A stretch of 64,000 nt of DNA from Acinetobacter sp. Marseille-Q1618 (GTDB lineage Bacteria; Pseudomonadota; Gammaproteobacteria; Pseudomonadales; Moraxellaceae). Made by a program: the position numbers and the translations under genes. The notes beneath the pieces are model-generated. The model was given only the letters and a program-made list of their open reading frames with translations. It was not told the DNA's origin and searched no databases. Location of the stretch: positions 62,001-126,000 of the forward strand of contig NZ_CADDWJ010000001.1 in the NCBI RefSeq assembly GCF_902809855.1, read 5' to 3'. Positions within the stretch are counted from its first letter, which is position 1; the number at the start of each line of letters is the position of its first letter. This document shows positions 57,358 to 64,000 of the stretch, in pieces.

Positions 57358-58908
57358 TTATTTTTTAAATTTTCCAAGTACTTGTTTGATGGGTAATTTG
57401 TCATTGGCAAAGCCATAAATTGCTGCAAAAGGCAGGGCGGTACGAGCCAAATATGCGACACGCCATAAGCCACCATGGTTTGCACCTTCCATGATTAATT
57501 CCAAAGGATGTTCAATCTGCGTTTCAGGATTTGCCACTGAGGTTGGATTTTTTAAATCATGAACCCATAATGCTGCCATTAAGGCATTGGTCGTCTCAGG
57601 TGCAAAAGCTTCTACATCAAATAAACTTGCCCCATTAAATGCAGCTTTGAGTAATGGATTTTTAGTCACAGAAACTGTGGTAGTGGAAGGAGCAATATTA
57701 ATACTGACTTTTTGCCCATGATGACGTGCTAAAGTTGCTCGCCACTGTTGGATACGTTTGGCTAAAGCATAGTTTGGCCCTTGCTCAATCACTAAACAAT
57801 CGGCAATACCATAACTTTTTCCATTGTCGGAGTTGATTAATTGCTGACTATTATGTCTAAAAAAATGTTTCATAGATGCGGTTGCAACGCTTTTACTTAA
57901 CCATTTTTCAATTTTTGAACGTTGGTGGTATTTTTGCGTAGACGCTTGAATGACGTCTTTAGGCACAGCATAGACATCGGTAGGCGTACACATATACATC
58001 AATGATGTATCTGGTTTTTGTGCGCTGACATGGCTCATGATGCTGTCCATTGCCATCGACACACGTACGTGTTTTTCACCATCTAAATAGGCAATTGCAG
58101 CTAAATCTAAAGTATTCGGATTTTGCGCTAACCATTGTGCGATTTCGGGTGTTTGGGTAAGTAGGTTTGCGCCTAGTTTATTTTTTAATTCATTTATTTC
58201 AATATCTCCAGTCAATGGTGCTGTAGTAGGTGCATATAATGTCGCATTGCCTTGCTGTATGGTACTGAGGATTTTTTCCCAAACTTTGGCATTTGGTAAA
58301 TCAATGGCAATGATGTTGGCTTTCCATTTGGCAAGCCAAGTTAAGGGACCTGCTTCGGATGCTGCGCCAAATAACACCATAGAACGATCAGACAAATCAA
58401 ACCATTCAGGATGTGCAATCACTTCCCGTAAGGCATCGGCATGGCTAGTTTCAACAATGCCATGATTTTCCCAAATTTGGATTTGATCAAGTAAGGCTTG
58501 CCCTTGCAGTTTTTGACCATGATAAGGCACGTACCATTCAGGTGAAGCCGTGCTTTGTCCTTGATATTTAAATGTATGGAATGTTTGAATATTGGGCACT
58601 TGCATGACATCTTTTAGACGATAGCATTGTCCATTTCGATAAAATTCAAAACGATTTTGTGCTTCGGCTAAACCTTGTTTTGCGATGGTGATGGGCGCAT
58701 TCACTGAACGAATCCCATGCGCAACTAAGGTTTTAAAATGCCGAGGATAATTTTTACGCCAATTTTTTTCATTTAAAGCATTTTGTGAGCTGACCTCATC
58801 CACCAAAGAAAGCGCTGCTGCAATAATTTCTTTTCCTGTACTTGAAGAACTTGCTTTTTGGGTGTCAGGGTGGATGGGGAATTGTAAACCGTCAAATGAA
58901 GTAGACAT
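57358..58908 (-). CDS. Unknown protein with a nucleotide-binding-like fold
   Basis: A 516-residue protein I cannot assign to a named family. The middle contains a Rossmann-like segment (SMVLFGAASEAGPLTWLAKW, then IIAIDLPNAKVWEKIL), suggesting NAD(P) or SAM-like binding. An N-terminal part rich in Lys and aromatic residues precedes it, and a hydrophobic C-terminus (YLARTALPFAAIYGF) follows. It has no signal peptide. Homologous sequences in Acinetobacter are usually annotated as hypothetical, to my knowledge. It ends at the terminator shared with pit. Confidence 0.6.
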   Translation of the reverse strand: MSTSFDGLQFPIHPDTQKASSSSTGKEIIAAALSLVDEVSSQNALNEKNWRKNYPRHFKTLVAHGIRSVNAPITIAKQGLAEAQNRFEFYRNGQCYRLKDVMQVPNIQTFHTFKYQGQSTASPEWYVPYHGQKLQGQALLDQIQIWENHGIVETSHADALREVIAHPEWFDLSDRSMVLFGAASEAGPLTWLAKWKANIIAIDLPNAKVWEKILSTIQQGNATLYAPTTAPLTGDIEINELKNKLGANLLTQTPEIAQWLAQNPNTLDLAAIAYLDGEKHVRVSMAMDSIMSHVSAQKPDTSLMYMCTPTDVYAVPKDVIQASTQKYHQRSKIEKWLSKSVATASMKHFFRHNSQQLINSDNGKSYGIADCLVIEQGPNYALAKRIQQWRATLARHHGQKVSINIAPSTTTVSVTKNPLLKAAFNGASLFDVEAFAPETTNALMAALWVHDLKNPTSVANPETQIEHPLELIMEGANHGGLWRVAYLARTALPFAAIYGFANDKLPIKQVLGKFKK

Positions 58909-59043
58909 GCAAAAAATCTCTATTTTTTCGTCATTAATATACAGATGTATACATTATCCACGTCAGGTTTAAATATACGGTAGCAATATCTGCCAAAATA
59001 GAGCACTTTTCAATAAAATATTTTGAAATTCAAGTTATGAAAA

Positions 59044-59063
59044 AGCCTCTAAATAGTGAGGCT
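59044..59063 (-). terminator. Terminator of the 56-residue lipoprotein gene
   Basis: AGCCTC/GAGGCT stem with an 8-nt loop. The T run is on the minus strand (59036-59044 side). Confidence 0.65.
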
Positions 59064-59070
59064 CAAAAAT

Positions 59071-59241
59071 TTAACAACGTCCTTTCTTAGCTTGTCCTGG
59101 TGGACAAAAATCACCGCGATCTCCTCGATCATGATAATGACCATCTGGGTCAACCACAACACTTCCTGCTGGCGTATGTACAGCACAAGCACTGAGTGAA
59201 AAGACAATAACAGCAGTCCATAAGCTGAGTATTTTTTTCAT
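59071..59241 (-). CDS. Small lipoprotein, 56 residues
   Basis: A small frame. The product has a lipoprotein signal (MKKILSLWTAVIVFSLSAC, lipobox LSAC, Cys19) and a short mature part with Gly/Asp/His repeats (DGHYHDRGDRGDF) and CPPGQAKKGRC, where two cysteines could pair. A good AAGGGA lies six bases upstream of the ATG. A similar start two codons earlier is possible. The family and role are unknown. Confidence 0.7.
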   Translation of the reverse strand: MKKILSLWTAVIVFSLSACAVHTPAGSVVVDPDGHYHDRGDRGDFCPPGQAKKGRC

Positions 59242-59502
59242 ATTCATTCCCTTTTTTATCTCAATAATCCTATATAAATACCTTAAATTTCAAAAAAGAA
59301 TAACGAGTTTTTTGAATAAATATGTAAATAGTTAAGTAATTTAAAATACTGTAAGGCTGAATAAAAATTTGGAAATTATTTCAAATTATATAAGTTTTTT
59401 AGCAAATTTAAAGCTAAATACCTCATTTGAGGAATAGAAGTATTTTTATAAAACAATACATTGAGCGTGGGGAAATTTGATCTAAGAATCTGTGAGAAAT
59501 TT

Positions 59503-60753
59503 ATGAAAATTCAATTCGGGGCATATCTGGTTAGTGGTTTAGCGCTTTTTGTTATGAGTAATGTACAAGCAAAATATATATTTACTGCGCAAATTAATGT
59601 AGATCAAGGACGTTATCAAACACAAGGATATAACAATATCAGCGATGCAATTGATCAATATGCATCAGTCAATATGAAGCAGTTATTTCCAAATTATACA
59701 GAAACCACATATGCGCATTCTGCATTAAATCTAAGAGGTGTGAATACGCAATTAGAGTTTGCAAAAGATTCATCACAACTCAAATTCAGCATTCCAGCTT
59801 TAGGGATTCAAAAAGTTTATGGTGAGGTAGGGGGAACACGTGAGCAAGCCAAAGATGCTTTTCTAGATGCGCTTAAAGGTCAAGACCATTATATTTTAAA
59901 AGCACTCACCAAAGAATGGGTAAAAAACACAGCCATTGATCCTGTTGCAGGTAATCCAAATAGCTTAATGAGTACAATGACAGTCAATACCACAGATGCG
60001 ATGTCTGATATGACTTCAGATCACGCATTTGGTGTAAAAACTGAAGGCTCACGGACAAGTTTTGGTATTGCACCACGTTTTGGACGTTATACCCAAGGGG
60101 ATTATGGTGTGGACGTTTATAATTTGCCCATCAGTTATAGCCATTGGTTTGCAGGCGATAAAGTCGGTTTAGCCATTGATGCGCCAATTACTTTGGTGGA
60201 TACAGAAGGTGCATATTCTGCGAGTTTCAATTTGGGCTTGGGTGTAAACGTTAAAGCTTATGAAAATAAAGATCTAACTTGGTTTGTTATGCCACAAGTA
60301 CGTGTGGGTGCAACTGGTTCAGAGGATTTAGGTTCGGCTGCCATCATTTATGGTGGTGGTTTAGTGAGTAATCTACAGTTTCCTTTAAGTTGGGATGCAT
60401 CGATTAATATCATCAACATGGCAACGGTATATAAAACTGACTCTATCAAAATTGGTGATTATGAAACCCATTATGATTTAAAAAATACTGTACTTCGTAA
60501 TGGTGTGGAATATAGCCAAGTCTTAAAACGTAGTATCAACAATAGTCCATTGATTGCAAAAGTCTCTTTGGCTCGTACAGATTTTCATGGCGATGAACTT
60601 TACACTGAAGTGTCACATGACATTTCTGCATCCATTGGCTTTAAAAACCTTAAACCCAATGCGTGGATTTCAGATTATCGTATTGGAGCAACCTATACCT
60701 ACACTGACAATGACTTAAAAGGTTTCATGGTCAACATGGGCTATACCTTCTAA
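59503..60753 (+). CDS. Outer-membrane-type beta-barrel protein of unknown function
   Basis: A 416-residue protein with a signal peptide (residues 1 to about 24, cleavage near VQAKY). Its C-terminal half consists of alternating strands and ends in FMVNMGYTF, the terminal-Phe outer-membrane signature. The N-terminal half lacks that pattern and could be a periplasmic domain. The start is the ATG at 59503 after GAGA; the frame is open upstream from a TTG. The gene faces the sulfatase pair (convergent), so a link in sulfur-ester scavenging is only a guess. Confidence 0.65.
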   Translation: MKIQFGAYLVSGLALFVMSNVQAKYIFTAQINVDQGRYQTQGYNNISDAIDQYASVNMKQLFPNYTETTYAHSALNLRGVNTQLEFAKDSSQLKFSIPALGIQKVYGEVGGTREQAKDAFLDALKGQDHYILKALTKEWVKNTAIDPVAGNPNSLMSTMTVNTTDAMSDMTSDHAFGVKTEGSRTSFGIAPRFGRYTQGDYGVDVYNLPISYSHWFAGDKVGLAIDAPITLVDTEGAYSASFNLGLGVNVKAYENKDLTWFVMPQVRVGATGSEDLGSAAIIYGGGLVSNLQFPLSWDASINIINMATVYKTDSIKIGDYETHYDLKNTVLRNGVEYSQVLKRSINNSPLIAKVSLARTDFHGDELYTEVSHDISASIGFKNLKPNAWISDYRIGATYTYTDNDLKGFMVNMGYTF

Positions 60754-60773
60754 GTTTTTTCACTACTTTTTTG

Positions 60774-60806
60774 AAAATGCTTGTATTTTATACTACAAGC
60801 ATTTTT
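60774..60806. terminator. Bidirectional intrinsic terminator
   Basis: ATGCTTGTA/TACAAGCAT with an 8-nt loop and A/T runs, between the beta-barrel gene and the convergent FGE gene. Confidence 0.9.
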
Positions 60807-60808
60807 AT

Positions 60809-61807
60809 TTAATTTTTGACAATCGTTCTGAATCCCACATGCGTTGTGGCTAAATCGAGTTCTTGTGGATGACGACTACTGGCTCTAAAACGAGCACAAT
60901 AATTATTGGCACATAAAAATGAGCCGCCTTTAATTACAAAGTTTTGTGCATGTATGTGTTGTTGTCTTAAATGACGATAATTTCCCATGTGTTCATCATG
61001 TGCACCTGTGTATGGTGAAGATGTCCATTCCCAAACATTCCCAATCATGTCATACAGTTGAAACGCATTGGCTGGAAAACAGCCTACAGGTGCAATGCCT
61101 TCAAATTGATCTTGTTTTAAATTCTCAAAAGGAAATTCACCTTGCCAATAATTTGCTATAGGTTGGTGTTCAGTATTTTGAGGTTCATGATGCATGGCAA
61201 CATCTTGTGAGGTTGAGGTTTTGGCTGCATATTCCCATGAAATTTCATCAGGTAATTCATGATTTAACCACGCTGCATAATGTTCAGCATCATTCTTGGT
61301 TACATAGCGAACTGGCTCAGCAGGGTGTGGTTTTTGACCAGTTTTACCATTTGGGGTTTTCCATGTATAACCTGATTTGAGTTGCCACCATTGTTGAGGT
61401 TTTGTGGGATCTGGGCTAAAAACAGCAGCTTCATTTTGTTTTTCTGCATCTGTTTGATAATGCGTCGCGCTGACAAAACTTGAAAATTGGGCGACAGTGA
61501 CTTCAGTTTGATCAATCCAAAAACCATTCACTTTACGATTTTTCTCGCCATGATTGATCTCATCGGGATAGGCAAGATTTGAACCCAGTTGAACGTGCCC
61601 TTTTTCAATCCAAACCATGCCAGCATGAGGATCTTTTAACCAGTTTTTAGGTAAACCTGAATAGTTTTTACATTTAGTCATTGAGCCTAAACTCACTGAA
61701 TGTGTGGTTTTGGCTGTATTAGATGTTGATTTTTTATCTGAATGTGAAAAGTTACAACCTGTCAAAAACAGGCTGCAACTGATCCAGAATATTGGAAGTT
61801 TACGCAT
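60809..61807 (-). CDS. Formylglycine-generating enzyme family lipoprotein
   Basis: A 332-residue protein of the SUMF1/FGE family, which oxidises a Cys in sulfatases to formylglycine. It has a lipoprotein signal (lipobox LTGC, Cys18), so it should be in the periplasm or outer membrane. The FGE domain has the fold motifs WIDQTEVTVAQFSSFV, MIGNVWEWTSSPY and VIKGGSFLCANNYCARF; Cys299 and Cys304 have the same 5-residue spacing as the human catalytic pair (336/341). Its ATG overlaps the sulfatase stop (TAATG), so it is the sulfatase's activator. Confidence 0.88.
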   Translation of the reverse strand: MRKLPIFWISCSLFLTGCNFSHSDKKSTSNTAKTTHSVSLGSMTKCKNYSGLPKNWLKDPHAGMVWIEKGHVQLGSNLAYPDEINHGEKNRKVNGFWIDQTEVTVAQFSSFVSATHYQTDAEKQNEAAVFSPDPTKPQQWWQLKSGYTWKTPNGKTGQKPHPAEPVRYVTKNDAEHYAAWLNHELPDEISWEYAAKTSTSQDVAMHHEPQNTEHQPIANYWQGEFPFENLKQDQFEGIAPVGCFPANAFQLYDMIGNVWEWTSSPYTGAHDEHMGNYRHLRQQHIHAQNFVIKGGSFLCANNYCARFRASSRHPQELDLATTHVGFRTIVKN

Positions 61808-63477
61808 TATTTTTGATATTCCAATACACCATTTTGTTGTGTGTATTTATTATATACTTCTACAAGTTTAGCAACTTGTTCAGGATGTGTAGACGCAAGA
61901 TTATTACGTTCTCCACGATCATTCTTAAGATTATACAGTTCCCATTGACCTGTTCCTAAATTGCTTTTTGCTTGTAATGCAATTTTCCAATCGCCTTGTT
62001 TGGCATATTTACTTCCATGTAGTTCATCTGCAAAACTAAAGTTATCAGGACGGATAGAAGCTTGTTTATTTTCTAAGGTTGCTTTCCAAGAGTAGCCTGT
62101 CGGATTGTTAATTTTCCGTCCTTTGTATTGATCCTTCGGTAGATTGATTTGTGCGAAATCTAATACGGTTGGCAATATATCAAGTACAGAAGCAAAACCA
62201 TGATAGTGGCTTTGAGCTTGTTTTTGATTTGGAAGTTTAATGAGTGCAGGGGCTGTGGTTGCTCCTTCACCTGCAGTATCTTTCCAGAGGTGGAAAGGTG
62301 CAGCACTCACTTCTGCCCAACGTGGTCCAATGTAATGATAAGATTGATCTGTACCTACCGCAGCTAAAGAATGATCAAAGAGTTTATTATCCGCTCCGCC
62401 ACGTACAAAGCCTTCCGCGCCATTATCTGAAACAAAGAAAATCAATGTGTTGTCATACTGACCATTGGCTTTTAAATATTGCACAATTCGACCAATATTA
62501 TAGTCGAGGTTCTCTACCATGCCTGCATAGACTTCCATTTTTCGGGCTTCAATGGCTTTTTGTTCTGCTGTTAATTCATTCCATTTTGGATAGTTTGGAA
62601 TATTGGTTGTGTCTAAAGGTTCGGCTGCTTGAAAGTTTTCAGGAATAATGCCGAGTTGTTTTTGACGAGCAATTCGATTATTTCGAATGATTTCATAGCC
62701 AACGTCATATTTACCTTTATATTTGTCACTATATTGTTGGGGTGCTTGAATTGGCCAGTGTGGCGCAGTATAAGCAGCATAGGCAAAAAATGGCTTATCC
62801 GATTTTTTATCATTTTCTAAGTATTGTAATAACTTATCTGTATAGAAGTCAGTCGAGAAGAAATTCTCAGGTAAAGCAGAAATTGGGACTTCTTTACCAT
62901 CTTCTGTATAAGTTGCACCACGGTTATATCCACTCGGTGCATGTTTGAAGTGTAAATCTAAGCCTTGTAATAATGTAAAAGAATGATCAAACCCTTTGGC
63001 ATGTGCATTTGTTTCAGGTGTTAAACCTAAGTGCCATTTACCACTGATATAAGTTCGATAACCATTGTCACGTAAAACTTCAGCAATGGACAATGAGCGA
63101 TTATTTAAATACCCTTCATATCCAGCTTGATCACGTAAATGTTCAGGGGTTAACTCAGCCATTGCACCAATGCCTGCTTGATGGTGATCTGTACCTGAGA
63201 TTAACTGCGAACGCGTGGGTGAACAGGTAGGAGCAGTATGATAATCCGATAAGATTCGTCCTTCATTGGCAAGTGCATCAAGATTCGGTGTGTGGATTTC
63301 ACCACCAAATGCACCTAAATCAGAATAGCCTAAGTCATCTGCCATAATAAACAACACATTTGGTCTTTTCGGGGAAATGACTTCTGCCGTGTCATTGTCT
63401 TTATTATCATTACATGCTGTGAGATATGGCGTTAAAACTAATATGGAAATGAGCTGAACAATGGTTTTTCTTTTCAT
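61807..63477 (-). CDS. Arylsulfatase-type sulfatase lipoprotein
   Basis: A 556-residue sulfatase that hydrolyses sulfate esters. It is a predicted lipoprotein (lipobox LTAC, Cys22). The active-site motif PTCSPTRSQLISG contains Cys85, converted to formylglycine in the CxPxR signature, and the metal Asp pair MADDLGYSDLG precedes it. The length and the later HWPIQAP and DNGAEGF motifs are typical of arylsulfatases. Its stop overlaps the start of the FGE gene, so the two form one operon. The natural substrate is unknown. Confidence 0.93.
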   Translation of the reverse strand: MKRKTIVQLISILVLTPYLTACNDNKDNDTAEVISPKRPNVLFIMADDLGYSDLGAFGGEIHTPNLDALANEGRILSDYHTAPTCSPTRSQLISGTDHHQAGIGAMAELTPEHLRDQAGYEGYLNNRSLSIAEVLRDNGYRTYISGKWHLGLTPETNAHAKGFDHSFTLLQGLDLHFKHAPSGYNRGATYTEDGKEVPISALPENFFSTDFYTDKLLQYLENDKKSDKPFFAYAAYTAPHWPIQAPQQYSDKYKGKYDVGYEIIRNNRIARQKQLGIIPENFQAAEPLDTTNIPNYPKWNELTAEQKAIEARKMEVYAGMVENLDYNIGRIVQYLKANGQYDNTLIFFVSDNGAEGFVRGGADNKLFDHSLAAVGTDQSYHYIGPRWAEVSAAPFHLWKDTAGEGATTAPALIKLPNQKQAQSHYHGFASVLDILPTVLDFAQINLPKDQYKGRKINNPTGYSWKATLENKQASIRPDNFSFADELHGSKYAKQGDWKIALQAKSNLGTGQWELYNLKNDRGERNNLASTHPEQVAKLVEVYNKYTQQNGVLEYQK

Positions 63478-63610
63478 CTATGAAGGTCTGTTTTAAAGGG
63501 TTGTAGATAGACTAAAAGAAGGATTTAGGATAAAAAAATAATAAAAATTGAATTTTTTAGTATTTATATGTCTTAGCAAATAATATGAAATTGATATGTA
63601 AAACTGAGCA

Positions 63611-63644
63611 AATACTCATCCATTGGAACCAATGAATGAGTATT
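63611..63644 (-). terminator. Strong hairpin downstream of the rhomboid gene
   Basis: A 15-bp stem with one mismatch (AATACTCAT.CATTGG with CCAATG.ATGAGTATT) and a 2-nt core loop. The following minus-strand T run is broken, so it may be a terminator or mRNA 3' stabiliser. Confidence 0.5.
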
Positions 63645-63657
63645 GTGTTGTTTAGAA

Positions 63658-63999
63658 TTAGAAAGAGGGAAACTGCATCAACTGACTTAAAAAATTTGGA
63701 ATGACTCTTGGTTCAATAATAATAGTCATGATCACACCATAAGCTGCACCCCACAAATGCGCACTATGATTGATATTTGAATTGCCTTTTTTACCTGACC
63801 AAATACTATAACCCACATATAACACTGCAAAAATAATCGCAGGAACAGGGATAAAAAAGACAAAAATTAATTTCCAAGGTTGAAATAAGATATAAGCGAA
63901 CAGTACCGCAGACACTGCACCTGAAGCGCCTAAACTTGCCCAATGGCTGTCATTTTTATGTTTTAAATAGCTTGGAAGTATTGCAAAGATTAAAGCACC
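63658..63999 (-). CDS. Rhomboid family intramembrane protease, C-terminal part
   Basis: The frame is open to the right edge, so the N-terminus lies outside the window. The visible part begins GALIFAILPSYLKHKNDSHW, then has LGASGAVSAV, which carries the catalytic Ser motif GxSG, and HSAHLWGAAYG, with the catalytic His of the Ser-His dyad. Four to five membrane helices remain in the window. It would cleave membrane proteins inside the lipid bilayer; its substrate is unknown. Confidence 0.85.
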   Translation of the reverse strand, partial: GALIFAILPSYLKHKNDSHWASLGASGAVSAVLFAYILFQPWKLIFVFFIPVPAIIFAVLYVGYSIWSGKKGNSNINHSAHLWGAAYGVIMTIIIEPRVIPNFLSQLMQFPSF

Positions 64000-64000
64000 C

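Overview
The window is a chromosomal segment of a low-GC gammaproteobacterium, almost certainly an Acinetobacter. The support is the gene order gltA (divergent), sdhCDAB, sucAB, lpd, sucCD, a DcaP-type porin, pgaB/C/D, the strongly AT-rich intergenic DNA, and Acinetobacter-type small secreted proteins. I found no tRNA, rRNA, CRISPR array, insertion sequence or prophage. Both ends cut a gene: a flavin monooxygenase on the left and a rhomboid protease on the right.

Layout. 1-3.2 kb: the monooxygenase tail, a DUF2306 membrane protein, a YARHG protein and a secreted unknown. 3.2-17.4 kb: the TCA-cycle block (citrate synthase, succinate dehydrogenase, 2-oxoglutarate dehydrogenase complex, succinyl-CoA synthetase), with a highly structured leader in front of sucA and a stem-loop between sucB and lpd. 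17.5-33.4 kb: transport and envelope genes, namely a PepSY-flavodoxin-reductase fusion with a good Fur box, a YcxB-like protein, a FUSC/YccS transporter, two MFS exporters, a DcaP porin, GltS, a patatin lipoprotein, a thioesterase and a GST. 33.4-36.7 kb: a palindrome-rich intergenic element, a small Ala/Gln-rich secreted protein, a CobW-type GTPase, YaeQ and an FKBP isomerase.

36.7-43.3 kb: a poly-N-acetylglucosamine locus with pgaB, pgaC and pgaD but no pgaA porin gene, followed by an acyltransferase and two unknown envelope proteins. 43.4-49.5 kb: a TetR/hydrolase/crotonase operon, pnuC, a diguanylate cyclase without an inhibitory site, a peptide deformylase and a cold-shock-domain protein. 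49.5-51.5 kb: a small island of two broken PD-(D/E)XK-type nuclease genes (one with a nonsense codon, one with a poly-A frameshift), bracketed by related CCTCCC/GGGAGG and CCCCC/GGGGG hairpins. 51.5-57.3 kb: metH, and a Pit phosphate transporter with a strong PhoB box. 57.4-64 kb: a long unknown protein with a nucleotide-binding-like segment, a 56-residue lipoprotein, a beta-barrel-like protein, and an overlapping arylsulfatase/formylglycine-generating-enzyme pair, both predicted lipoproteins.

The points most worth checking are the pga locus without pgaA, the sucA leader RNA, the repeat-bracketed broken nuclease module, the Fur-boxed PepSY reductase fusion, and the lipoprotein sulfatase/activator pair. 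Start codons were chosen by reading Shine-Dalgarno spacing and family N-termini by eye; uncertain cases are stated.
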